From positions 1-64,000 of the forward strand of contig NZ_SGXD01000005.1 of assembly GCF_004216915.1 (NCBI RefSeq): 64,000 bases of DNA, in the 5' to 3' direction. Origin of the DNA: Motilibacter rhizosphaerae (GTDB lineage Bacteria > Actinomycetota > Actinomycetes > Motilibacterales > Motilibacteraceae). Position numbers and translations under genes: made by a program. Below, piece after piece: positions 34,925 through 43,073 of this stretch (within the stretch, counting starts at the first letter, position 1; each line of letters begins with the position of its first letter). Under the pieces are notes generated by a model. The model was not told the DNA's origin. It searched no databases and saw nothing but the letters and a program-made list of their open reading frames with translations.

Positions 34925-36484
34925 GTGGTGGTGGGGGTGGAGCCGGAGCGGCTCCTGGGCCTGGTCTCGCACGTGGCCGGGGCCCTGGCGCAGCGCGCCG
35001 ACCCGGGCGAGGTCATCCGCAGCGTGCTGCCCGTGGTGGCCGAGGTGCTGCAGGCCGAGGTCGCGACCCTCGCGCTGCAGTCGCAGGACGGCACGCTGCA
35101 CGTCCTGGCGGCGACCGGGATGCACCTGTCGGTGGTGGAGCCCTGGCGCGAGTTCGACCCGAGCGCGGCGGTGCCCCTGGCGGCGAGCGTGCGCGAGGAC
35201 CGCCCGCTGTGGGTCTCGGACGTCGCGGCCGCGCGGGCCACGTACCCCGCCCTGCCGGAGAACCCCGACAACGCGAGCCTCTGCGCGCTCCCCCTGCACG
35301 CCGATGGCCGCGTCATCGGGGTCCTCGGCCTGGGCTGGCACGACCGCCACGAGTTCGGGGAGCCCGAGCGGCACGCCCTCGTCAGCGTGTCCGAGCTGGT
35401 GGCGGCGGCGTGCGCGCACTGGTCCCCCCCGCCGCGTGCCCGGCTCGGCTTCCAGGAGCACCCAGCTCCTGAGGGCGTGAGCATCTGCTCGCTCACCCAG
35501 CCCGGCGGAGCCCGAGTCGCGGTCCTCCAGCACCGGGTGGGCTCGCCGCCAGGCAGCTCCTCGGTCTTCGCCTCGCTGCTGGACTCCGACCCCCACGTCG
35601 CCGCTACCACGCTGGACTCCGTCAGCGGGGTCCTCGCCCTCGCGCGCCGCCAGGGGGTCCCCCCTGCGCTGGTCGGCCAGTCGATCTCCGTCATGGCCGT
35701 CGACCTGGACGGCCCCATCACCGGCGCGCACATCGAGGTCTCACCGGCATCCGGCTGGATCGCGGTCGCCCCGCTGGACGGGGACATCCTCCTGCTGAGC
35801 ACCTCCCAGGGCGACGGCAGTCCGACGCCGCCCCACGACGGCCGGCTGGCGGGGGAGCGGCTCGTCATGACGACCCAGGGGGGCGCGGCCGTCGTCGCCG
35901 TCGCGCTCGACCCGCACGTCGCCCCCGCGGAGCGGGAGGCCGTCCGCGCCGCGCTCGCTCCCCTACTCGACGAGGAGCACGACCACAGCTCCGCCCGCCA
36001 CCTCCTCCACGAGGTCGAGTCCGCGCTCCGTGCGGCAGAGCTGGAGCCGTGCGTGCGCGGCGTCCTCGCGGTGGCCGTGCCGCCCGGCAGACCGGTGCGG
36101 CGGTCCCGTACGCTCCCCGCCTGGCCGGTCGCGACCGTCCTCGCCCGCCGCTTCGCTGTCGCTGCCCTCCCACCAGCCGCGGACGACGAGACCCGTCACG
36201 CGGTCGAGCTGGTGACCAACGAGCTCGTGTCCAACGCGGTGCGCCATGCCGACCACGAGGTCGAGGTCAGCGTCGTCGCCGAGGAGTCGGGCACGCTGAT
36301 CGCCGTCACCGACGACGACGACCGGACCCCTGACGTGCTCGCGCCCACGACGGGCCTCGAGCACGGGCGCGGGATGACCCTGGTCACCGCACTGGCCGAC
36401 GAGGTGGGCATCGAGCTGCGGCGACGCGGGGGCAAGTCCGTCTGGGCGCGCGTGCGCTGGCGCGGCGAACGGCCCGCTGACTAG
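34925..36484 (+). CDS. GAF - degenerate PP2C-like - HATPase signalling protein
   Basis: This 519-residue cytosolic protein has three parts. Residues ~10-165 form a GAF domain (VLPVVAEVLQAEVATLAL, LCALPLHADGRVIGVLGLGW). Residues ~175-340 look like a SpoIIE/PP2C phosphatase core, but I see no paired metal-binding Asp residues. Residues ~390-519 are an RsbW-type ATPase domain with N-box ELVTNELVSNAVRHA, VTDDDD and HGRGMTLV. It resembles actinobacterial anti-anti-sigma control proteins; kinase activity on an STAS partner is possible. No partner gene is adjacent. Confidence 0.8.
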   Translation: MVVGVEPERLLGLVSHVAGALAQRADPGEVIRSVLPVVAEVLQAEVATLALQSQDGTLHVLAATGMHLSVVEPWREFDPSAAVPLAASVREDRPLWVSDVAAARATYPALPENPDNASLCALPLHADGRVIGVLGLGWHDRHEFGEPERHALVSVSELVAAACAHWSPPPRARLGFQEHPAPEGVSICSLTQPGGARVAVLQHRVGSPPGSSSVFASLLDSDPHVAATTLDSVSGVLALARRQGVPPALVGQSISVMAVDLDGPITGAHIEVSPASGWIAVAPLDGDILLLSTSQGDGSPTPPHDGRLAGERLVMTTQGGAAVVAVALDPHVAPAEREAVRAALAPLLDEEHDHSSARHLLHEVESALRAAELEPCVRGVLAVAVPPGRPVRRSRTLPAWPVATVLARRFAVAALPPAADDETRHAVELVTNELVSNAVRHADHEVEVSVVAEESGTLIAVTDDDDRTPDVLAPTTGLEHGRGMTLVTALADEVGIELRRRGGKSVWARVRWRGERPAD

Positions 36485-36517
36485 AGCCTGAGCTGCTGCT
36501 CGGGCCCTCGTGGATCC

Positions 36518-37102
36518 TCAGCCGCTGGAGAGGCGGTGCCGCAGGCCGTCCACGAGCAGCGCGACCATCCGCTCGGACCGGGGCGCTCCGTGGCTGAGGT
36601 CCGCGACAGCCCGCAGCAGGTCGCCGGCATCGAGGTCGGGCGGGAGCCCGGCGCGCGCCAGCAGGTCCTCGAGGGCCGGCCGGAAGCGCTGGTCGAAGTA
36701 CGCGGGGAGCGCGTCGTACGCCGGGTCGCCCGAGTGCAGCGCCGCCGCCAGGCCCTGCTTGGTGGCGATGAAGCCCGCGTAGCGCTGCAGCCAGCGCTCG
36801 AGCGCGTCGATCGGCGCGAACCGGGCCGCCAGGGTCGCTGCCTCGTCGGCGCACGCGTCGACCTCGCGGCGGAAGACCGCGGCGATGAGGTCCGAGCGCT
36901 GCGGGAAGTTGCGGTAGACCGTGCCCACGCCCACGCCGGCGGCCTGGGCGATCTGCCGCACCGGCGCGTCGACGCCGGAGGAGGCGAAGACGGCGGCGGC
37001 CGCCTCCAGCACGGCGTCCTCGTTGCGGCGGGCGTCGACCCGACGGCGGCGCCCGGCGGGCGTACTGGGCTCCTCGTCGTCGCTGACCGGCACCACGGCC
37101 AC
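36518..37102 (-). CDS. TetR-family transcriptional regulator
   Basis: This 194-residue repressor-type protein has an N-terminal HTH (VRQIAQAAGVGVGTVYRNFPQRSDL) and a ligand-binding helical domain with C-terminal GAPRSERMVALLVDGLRHRL, as in the TetR_C-type subgroup beside oxidoreductases. GTG 37102 follows AGGGAGG. It is divergent from the aldo/keto reductase and almost certainly controls it through the palindrome at 37149-37176. Confidence 0.9.
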   Translation of the reverse strand: MAVVPVSDDEEPSTPAGRRRRVDARRNEDAVLEAAAAVFASSGVDAPVRQIAQAAGVGVGTVYRNFPQRSDLIAAVFRREVDACADEAATLAARFAPIDALERWLQRYAGFIATKQGLAAALHSGDPAYDALPAYFDQRFRPALEDLLARAGLPPDLDAGDLLRAVADLSHGAPRSERMVALLVDGLRHRLSSG

Positions 37103-37148
37103 GGGCACCTCCCTTCCGCCACCGGTCCGGTGACGCTCGTCTTGCTTT

Positions 37149-37176
37149 CCGGAACAGTCGTCCGGTACTGTTCTGG
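37149..37176. promoter_or_regulatory. TetR operator candidate
   Basis: CCGGAACAGT-cgtccggt-ACTGTTCTGG is a 10-bp inverted repeat with one mismatch and an 8-base spacer. It lies in the interval between the TetR and aldo/keto reductase starts. Size and position are those of a TetR-family operator. Confidence 0.7.
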
Positions 37177-37317
37177 AAGGACGTTCCGCTACAGAGCGTA
37201 CGGCACCGCCGTCGCCCCGCGCGCGCCTCCCGCTCCGAGGGCGGCGGCCCACCCGCGCCACCGCCCGACCCACTCGCTGGTCGAACGCCGCCTCCTGGCG
37301 GCGGAAGGAGAACCCCC

Positions 37318-38337
37318 GTGCAGTACCGCACTCTCGGCGCCACCGGCGTCCAGGTGAGCGCACTCGCCCTCGGCGCCATGAACTTCGGCGCGATCGGCCG
37401 GACGACGCAGGAGGAGGCGACCGCCATGGTCTCCGCCGCGCTCGATGCCGGCATCAACCTCATCGACACGGCCGACGCGTACAGCGCCGGTCAGTCCGAG
37501 GAGATGGTCGGCAAGGCGATCGCCGGCCGCCGTGACGACGTCGTGCTCGCGACGAAGGCAGGGCTGCCCATGGGTGAGCAGCGCAACCACCGCGGCAGCT
37601 CCCGCTCCTGGCTCACGGTCGCGCTCGAGGACAGCCTGCGGCGTCTGGACGTCGACCACGTCGACCTCTACCAGGTGCACCGGTGGGACCCGGAGACCAG
37701 TGACGAGGAGACCCTGTCCGCACTGACGGACCTGCAGCGCGCGGGGAAGATCCGCTACTTCGGGTCCTCGACGTTCCCGGCGCACCGCATCGTCGAGGCC
37801 CAGTGGGCCGCCCGGGAGCACCACCTGAGCCGCTACGTCGTCGAGCAGCCGAGCTACTCCATCCTGCAGCGCGGGATCGAGGCCCACGTCCTGCCAGTGA
37901 CCCAGCAGTACGGGATGGGAGTGCTGGCCTGGAGCCCGTTGGCCTCGGGCTGGCTGTCCGGCGCGGTCCGCGCCGGCAAGGAGGTCACGACCAGCCGCTC
38001 CGCCTTCATGGCCGACCGGTTCGACCTCACCCGCGAGACGAACCAGCGCCGGCTCGCCGCCGTGGAGGAGCTGGCCCGGGTCGCCGAGGAGGCCGGCCTG
38101 ACCCTCGTCCAGCTGGCTCTCGGCTTCGTCACCGCGCACCCCGGCGTGACGAGCGCGCTCATCGGACCCCGCACGGCCGAGCACCTGGAGTCCCAGCTCG
38201 CGGCCGCCGACACCATCCTCCCGGCCGATGTCCTGGACGCCATCGACGCGATCGTCGCGCCGGGTGTCGACCTCGCCCCCGAGGAGAAGTACGACGCCCC
38301 GCCGGCTCTGCTCACGCCGGCACTCCGGCGCCGCTGA
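37318..38337 (+). CDS. Aldo/keto reductase
   Basis: This 339-residue NADPH-dependent (beta/alpha)8 oxidoreductase has LGAMNFGA near the start, DTADAYSAGQSEEMVGKAI with the catalytic Asp/Tyr pair, LATKAG with the catalytic Lys, and VDLYQVHRWDP with the catalytic His. The C-terminal GVTSALIGPRTAEHLESQL binds cofactor phosphate. GTG 37318 follows GGAAGGAG. It is divergent from its TetR-type regulator and probably detoxifies aldehydes or ketones. Confidence 0.95.
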   Translation: MQYRTLGATGVQVSALALGAMNFGAIGRTTQEEATAMVSAALDAGINLIDTADAYSAGQSEEMVGKAIAGRRDDVVLATKAGLPMGEQRNHRGSSRSWLTVALEDSLRRLDVDHVDLYQVHRWDPETSDEETLSALTDLQRAGKIRYFGSSTFPAHRIVEAQWAAREHHLSRYVVEQPSYSILQRGIEAHVLPVTQQYGMGVLAWSPLASGWLSGAVRAGKEVTTSRSAFMADRFDLTRETNQRRLAAVEELARVAEEAGLTLVQLALGFVTAHPGVTSALIGPRTAEHLESQLAAADTILPADVLDAIDAIVAPGVDLAPEEKYDAPPALLTPALRRR

Positions 38338-38457
38338 GGCGGGCGAGCGCGCCCAGGAGGCTGCGGCCGACCCGGTCCCTACGATGGGGCCCGAGGAGGT
38401 CCGGCAGGACCGTCCTCCCGAGGAGTCGGGACCCGACGGGCAGGCTGGAGACGGCGC

Positions 38458-40842
38458 ATGGCGCGCGTGCTGCACCGCCTCCCTTCGCGCCAGCCGCCGT
38501 TCGCCAGGGCCTCGGAGGAGCCGTACCGCCGGCGCGTGACCGACGCCGTGCGCGTGGTCCTGGCGGTGGCGGCGGTGCTCTGGCTCTCGCGGCACTCGAC
38601 CCGCAACTCGACCCTGTCGCTGGATGTCTTCCACGCCGTCAACGGGCTGCCCGGCAACCTCCGGCCGGTCTTCCAGCTGGTCTACCGCCTTGCCGCGCTG
38701 TGGGCCGTCGGGCTCGTCGTCGCCGCCGCGCTCGCCGCTCGGCGGTGGCGGCTGGCCCGCGACCTGCTGCTCGCCGGGCTCCTCGGGTGGCTGCTGGCGC
38801 GCGGGCTGGGGCTGGTGCTCGCCGAGGGCTTCCGGCCCGGCCTGCGTGCCGTCGTCCGCTCGCGGGTGTCCCCGAACTTCCCGACGGTCTCGCTCTCCCT
38901 GGTGGTCGCGGTCGTCGCGGCCGCCGGTCCGTACCTCACCCGGAAGGTGCGCTGGCTCGGCGTCGTCCTCGCGACCCTGCTGGCGCCGGCCGCGCTCTAC
39001 CTCGGTGTGGCGCTCCCTCGGTCGCTGATGTGCGCCGCGGTGGTCGGGTGGGGTGCTGCTGCGGCCATCCACCTGCTGTTCGGGTCGCCCGGCGGGCGTC
39101 CGACACCGGCGCAGGTGCGGACCGCCCTCCACGACCTCGGCGCGATCGCGGTGTCGCACGTCGAGCTCGCGCCCGAGCAGCCGCGCGAGAACACCCTCAT
39201 GCACGCGACGGACGGGACCGCCCGCCTCGTCGTCAAGGTCCTCGGCCGCGACGAGCGCGACGCCCAGCTCCTCGCCAAGCTCGCTCGGTTCGTCTACTAC
39301 AAGGACTCCGGCCCCACGCTCTTCCTGACGCGCACGCAGGAGGTCGAGCACCAGGCCTACGTCAGCCTGCTCGCGAGCCAGGGCGGCGTCCGCGTCCCGC
39401 CGCTGGTCGTCGCCGGCACCGGTGGCCCGGGCACGGTGCTGCTGGCCGAGCGCGACGTCGGCGGCCGGCCCGTCTCGGACCTGCCGGCCGAGGAGCTCGA
39501 CGACGCCTTGCTGCAGGACGTCTGGGAGCAGGTCGCCCAGCTGCACCACCTGCGCATCGCGCACGGCCGGCTCAACACCGGTCAGCTCGTCGCCACCGAC
39601 CAGGGTGTCGTCATCGTGGGCTTCGGCCAGGCGAGCGCGGCGGCGCCCGAGGAGGCGCGTGCCGCCGACACCGCAGAACTGCTGGTGACGACGGCTCATC
39701 TCGTGGGTCCCGACCGTGCCGTACGCGCGGCGGTCGCTGCGCTCGGCGCCGACGCGGTCGGCGCCGCACTGCCGCTGCTGCAGGCCGGCGTGCTCAGCAG
39801 GGCGGCCCGCCGCATCGTCGGGCTCCCGCGCCGCCAGCTCGGGGAGCGGCTCGAGGAGCTGCGGGCGACGGTCGCCGCCGCCGTCGGCACGGACGTGCCC
39901 GAACTGCTGCAGCTCCAGCGCGTACGCGGTTCCAGCCTGGCTCTCGCGCTCGGCACCGTCGTCGGCGTCGGGGCCCTGCTCAGCGCGGTCGGTGACCCCG
40001 AGATCCTCGCGCGCGAGACCGCGCGTGCGCACCCGCTGCCGCTGCTGCTCGGGTTCGCCCTGGTGCTGTCCACGAACGTCGGCTTCGCCCTCGCCCTCGC
40101 CGGCTCGGTCCGCCAGCGGCTTCCCCTGTGGCCCAACGTGAAGCTGCAGGCGGCAGGGGCGTTCTGCAACCTCGCCCTGCCGTTCGGCAGCCAGGCGATG
40201 CAGGTGCGTTTCCTGCAGAAGCAGGGCGTGGACGCCGCCACCGCCATTGCCGGGGGAGGCGTCGTCAACCTCGTCGCGGCGACGGGCACGCAGGTCGCGC
40301 TGTTCTTCGTCGCCGCGCAGGCCTCTCCGGAGCGGATCGACCTGGGTCAGATCCCGACGGGCGCGATCACGGCCCTGCTGGAGATCGGGACAGCGGCTGT
40401 CGTCGCGGCGTCGCTGCTCGTCCTCGCGGTGCCGTACGTCCGTCGACGCGTCCTCCCGCCCGTGCACCAGGGGGCGCGCAGCGTGCTCGACGTGATGCGC
40501 AGCCCACGGCAGATCACGCTGCTGCTGAGCGGGTTCGTCCTCGCGTACGTGCTGTACGGCCTGGCGCTGTCCGCTGCGCTGAGGGCGGTCGGCAGCTCAC
40601 CGCCGATCTGGACGCTCATCGCTGCCAACCTCGGCGTGACCATCATCTCGGCCCTCGTGCCCTTCCCCGGCGGGGGAGCCGCCGTGGCCACCGTCGGCCT
40701 GTCCGGGGCCCTGCTCGCCCTCGGCGTGCCCAAGAGCGCGGCGATCGGCGGAGTCCTGCTCTACCAGCTGATCTCCCAGTACCTCCCGGCCGTGCCGGGC
40801 TGGCTCGCCTTCCGATCGCTGCTGCGGGAAGACGACCTCTGA
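38458..40842 (+). CDS. Membrane protein: N-terminal PAP2-like helices, pseudokinase, LPG-synthase-type TM domain
   Basis: This large, 794-residue membrane protein has an N-terminal helical bundle (~30-215) that resembles PAP2-type phosphatase membrane regions. A soluble protein-kinase-like domain (~225-400) follows, then the lysylphosphatidylglycerol-synthase-type TM domain (UPF0104) at ~440-790 (LPFGSQAMQVRFLQKQGVDAATA, VPFPGGGAAVATVGLSGALLAL). In the kinase part Lys260 (LVVKVL) is kept, but the catalytic loop is HGRLN (Arg371 in place of Asp) and the metal loop is GFG (388-390) in place of DFG. It is thus probably catalytically dead. A role in envelope lipid flipping or modification is inferred. 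Confidence 0.8.
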   Translation: MARVLHRLPSRQPPFARASEEPYRRRVTDAVRVVLAVAAVLWLSRHSTRNSTLSLDVFHAVNGLPGNLRPVFQLVYRLAALWAVGLVVAAALAARRWRLARDLLLAGLLGWLLARGLGLVLAEGFRPGLRAVVRSRVSPNFPTVSLSLVVAVVAAAGPYLTRKVRWLGVVLATLLAPAALYLGVALPRSLMCAAVVGWGAAAAIHLLFGSPGGRPTPAQVRTALHDLGAIAVSHVELAPEQPRENTLMHATDGTARLVVKVLGRDERDAQLLAKLARFVYYKDSGPTLFLTRTQEVEHQAYVSLLASQGGVRVPPLVVAGTGGPGTVLLAERDVGGRPVSDLPAEELDDALLQDVWEQVAQLHHLRIAHGRLNTGQLVATDQGVVIVGFGQASAAAPEEARAADTAELLVTTAHLVGPDRAVRAAVAALGADAVGAALPLLQAGVLSRAARRIVGLPRRQLGERLEELRATVAAAVGTDVPELLQLQRVRGSSLALALGTVVGVGALLSAVGDPEILARETARAHPLPLLLGFALVLSTNVGFALALAGSVRQRLPLWPNVKLQAAGAFCNLALPFGSQAMQVRFLQKQGVDAATAIAGGGVVNLVAATGTQVALFFVAAQASPERIDLGQIPTGAITALLEIGTAAVVAASLLVLAVPYVRRRVLPPVHQGARSVLDVMRSPRQITLLLSGFVLAYVLYGLALSAALRAVGSSPPIWTLIAANLGVTIISALVPFPGGGAAVATVGLSGALLALGVPKSAAIGGVLLYQLISQYLPAVPGWLAFRSLLREDDL

Positions 40843-40860
40843 GCGGGTCCGGGCCTCGTG

Positions 40861-40888
40861 GCGAGAACCCCAGGTTCCTGGGATGGGA
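40861..40888. promoter_or_regulatory. Recurrent 28-bp motif, copy C (inverted)
   Basis: The plus strand reads GCG-agaa-CCCCAGG-ttcc-TGGGATGGGA, the reverse complement of copies A and B. The centre CCCAGGTTCCTGGG is nearly a perfect palindrome. It ends 30 nt before the ATG of the SnoaL-like gene, the same orientation and spacing as copy A before the hemerythrin-like gene. Confidence 0.65.
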
Positions 40889-40918
40889 AGCGGCTCCCGC
40901 GCCCGGCACGGTGGTCCC

Positions 40919-41326
40919 ATGACGATCACGCAGACCACCACCACCCACCACGACACCCCGCACACGCTGAACCGCGCCTGGGGTGAGGCCTTCAACGCCG
41001 GTGACCTCGCCCGGCTGATGACGATGTACGAGGACGACGCCGTCCTCGTCCCGGGTCCCGGGGCCGAGCCCATCGCCGGCACCGAGGCGATCGCTGCTGC
41101 CCTGCGCGGCTTCCTCGGCCTCGGTGGGCAGCTCGACTTCACCCCGCGCCACTGGCTCGTCAGCGGTGACCTCGCGCTCTCGAGTGTCGCCTTCAGCATG
41201 TCGGGCGGCACCGACCCGGACGGCAACCCCGTGCCGCTGGCCGGCGTCACCTCCGAGCTCCTCCGCCGCCAGGCCGACGGCTCGTGGAAGTACGTCATCG
41301 ACCACCCGTTCGGCGGGAGCGCCTGA
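40919..41326 (+). CDS. SnoaL-like/DUF4440 (NTF2-fold) protein
   Basis: This 135-residue protein of the NTF2-like fold has the N-terminal helix LNRAWGEAFNAGDLARLMTMYEDDAVLVPGPG, then AGTEAIAAALRGFLGLGG and beta-strands ending WKYVIDHPFG. Family members act as small isomerases, hydrolases or as ligand-binding proteins. The 28-bp motif precedes it by 30 nt, linking it to the hemerythrin-like gene. It is followed 52 bases later by the ArsR gene. Confidence 0.85.
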   Translation: MTITQTTTTHHDTPHTLNRAWGEAFNAGDLARLMTMYEDDAVLVPGPGAEPIAGTEAIAAALRGFLGLGGQLDFTPRHWLVSGDLALSSVAFSMSGGTDPDGNPVPLAGVTSELLRRQADGSWKYVIDHPFGGSA

Positions 41327-41349
41327 ACCTCCTGCTCGGGGCTTGCTGT

Positions 41350-41365
41350 TTCGGCACTAGCCGAA
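41350..41365. promoter_or_regulatory. ArsR autoregulatory operator candidate
   Basis: TTCGGC-ACTA-GCCGAA is a perfect 6-bp inverted repeat with a 4-base spacer, 13 bases before the ArsR start at 41379. The position fits self-repression of the ArsR-VOC operon. Confidence 0.6.
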
Positions 41366-41378
41366 GTATCGTCGGGAC

Positions 41379-41687
41379 GTGCCCGAGGGGAAGTCCCGCC
41401 CGATGGGTGACGACGAGCTCGACGAGTGCCTGCGCGCGCTGGCGCACCCGGCGCGACGCGAGATCCTCCGTCTGACAGCTGCGCGCGAGCTGCCGGCGGG
41501 CGAGATCGCCGCAGCGCTCGGGGTCGCGCCGGCGACGGCGTCGGAGCACCTGAAGGTGCTGCGGAAGACCGGGTTCGTCGTGCTCACCGCCGAGGGGACG
41601 TGGCGGCGCTACCGCGCGGACCTCACCGTCGTGGAGCGCGTCCGCGACGCCCTGTCGGCCCACCTCGGCCCTCGACCAGAGCAGTGA
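41379..41687 (+). CDS. ArsR-family transcriptional regulator
   Basis: This 102-residue winged-helix regulator carries LRALAHPARREILRLTAARELPAG, then IAAALGVAPATASEHLKVLRKTGFV and a wing with GTWRRYRADL. No metal-binding cysteines are present, so it does not sense arsenite in the classical way. GTG 41379 is a possible start, ATG 41403 an alternative. It is the first gene of an operon with the VOC protein. Confidence 0.9.
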   Translation: MPEGKSRPMGDDELDECLRALAHPARREILRLTAARELPAGEIAAALGVAPATASEHLKVLRKTGFVVLTAEGTWRRYRADLTVVERVRDALSAHLGPRPEQ

Positions 41688-41711
41688 CCACCGAGACAGC
41701 AGGAGGAACCC

Positions 41712-42047
41712 GTGTCCGCCCAGGTCGCCCACTTCGACATCGCCGGCCCGTCCGAGGGTCTGGCCCGCTTCTACGGTGTCCTGCTGGGCTGGCAGGTGGA
41801 CGAGCGCGGTCCGGGATACGCCCTGCTGCGCCCGGAGAACGGACCCGGCGGTGCGGTCGTGGACGCGGAGGAGCCGCGCGTGACCCTCGGCGTGACCGTC
41901 GCCGACCTCACGGCGACGGTCGCCGCGGTCGAGGGGCTCGGCGGCCAGGTCCTCATGCCACCGACCGACAACGGGTGGGTCACGAAGGCGCTGGTGCAGG
42001 ACCCCGCCGGCAACGTCGTGAGCCTCATCCAGGACGCGCCGCGCTGA
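41712..42047 (+). CDS. VOC-family (glyoxalase-like) protein
   Basis: This 111-residue protein has the paired beta-alpha-beta-beta-beta fold: VAHFDIAGPSEGLARFYGVLLGWQ, and later GWVTKALVQDPAGNVVSLIQD. Members include glyoxalases, dioxygenases and antibiotic-binding proteins. GTG 41712 follows AGGAGG. It lies 24 bases after ArsR, pairing a sensor with a small detoxification enzyme. Confidence 0.85.
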   Translation: MSAQVAHFDIAGPSEGLARFYGVLLGWQVDERGPGYALLRPENGPGGAVVDAEEPRVTLGVTVADLTATVAAVEGLGGQVLMPPTDNGWVTKALVQDPAGNVVSLIQDAPR

Positions 42048-42051
42048 GCTG

Positions 42052-42999
42052 CTAGCGCGCCCGCGCGAGCAGCCCGTCGAGCAGCCGCAGGCCGGGCCGG
42101 TCCAGCGTCCCCGTCCCGCTGTCCCACAGGGCGCGGCCGCGGCACCGGTCCAGGGCGACGTAGACGATGTCGCCCTGCGGCTCGCCGAGCACGACGAACG
42201 TCCGCCCCGTCGAGCGGCACACCGGACCGCCCGCGTGGAGGTGCTGCACGACGGCCTCCACCTGCTCCCGTGCCGCAGGAGCAGCGGCCACCAGCACGGG
42301 ATCCCCTGCCGAGCCGTTCGGCGCGCGGTCGTGGTACACGCAGACCCGCTGGCGTCCCTGGAGAGGTCGTGGCTGCAGCGTGGCCGCGGCGCGGGTGCGC
42401 TCGACCACGAGCATGTCCTTCCACTGCTCGGCGCAGCCGCTGTCCACGGCTCGCTGGGACTCCACCTGCCGCCCCCAGACGGAGCGGATCCGCTGGAGAC
42501 GCAGCGAGGCGTACGCGTGCACCGCCTCCTCGACCGGCTCGTTGCAGTGACCCCGTGGCTCGCGCGCCTCGATGTCGCCGTCGCGGGCCGTCGTGAACGT
42601 GACGAGGAGGGGGACGTACCCGACCGCGCTGCAGATCCCGGTCCCGGCCGGGCCGTCCGGACGCTGGTAGGTGCGGACGAGCGCGTCGAGTCCGCCGACC
42701 ACGGCGTACGTCACGGTCTGCTGCCACGTCCCTCGCCCTGGCCGCGGCACGACCAGCTGTCGGCAGAGCCGTGCGCCCGTCACGGTGACGCCGCCGGGGA
42801 GCGGCGCGTACGTCGTCGTGGCGGGTCCTGGGTCGGCGGCCGGATCCGCGCTGCAGCTCACGGTCATCGCCGGGAGTCGGGTGTCGCTCGGGGCTGGCGC
42901 CGGTGCCGCCGACGTGACGACGCCGGCACCCGTGCCGGCTGCCGGCGCGCACCCGGCGACCAGGGCCGCGGTCAGCACGGCCACGTACGCGACTCTCAT
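42052..42999 (-). CDS. Lipoprotein, unknown function
   Basis: This 315-residue predicted lipoprotein has lipobox LVAGC (Cys17), an Ala/Pro-rich linker and at least seven further cysteines (SCSADP, LCRQL, GICSAV, HCNEP, GCAEQ, VCVYH, VCRSTG, RCRG) spread through the mature part, so several disulfides are likely. An external sensor or binding role is possible, but no family was recognised. Its stop is 5 bases from the VOC stop on the other strand. Confidence 0.7.
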   Translation of the reverse strand: MRVAYVAVLTAALVAGCAPAAGTGAGVVTSAAPAPAPSDTRLPAMTVSCSADPAADPGPATTTYAPLPGGVTVTGARLCRQLVVPRPGRGTWQQTVTYAVVGGLDALVRTYQRPDGPAGTGICSAVGYVPLLVTFTTARDGDIEAREPRGHCNEPVEEAVHAYASLRLQRIRSVWGRQVESQRAVDSGCAEQWKDMLVVERTRAAATLQPRPLQGRQRVCVYHDRAPNGSAGDPVLVAAAPAAREQVEAVVQHLHAGGPVCRSTGRTFVVLGEPQGDIVYVALDRCRGRALWDSGTGTLDRPGLRLLDGLLARAR

Positions 43000-43073
43000 C
43001 GGTCGACCTCCTCCGGTCGACCGCTGGGACGCGCCGCGCGGCCGGCCGGTTCCCGCGAGGCTGCAGCAGGTTC

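Noticed and set aside
37189-40467. A 1,092-codon open frame on the minus strand opposite the AKR and pseudokinase genes
   Set aside because: It is Arg/Gln/Asp/Gly-rich with no domain, and lies exactly antisense to two well-recognised genes; it is the mirror of GC-rich codon use.
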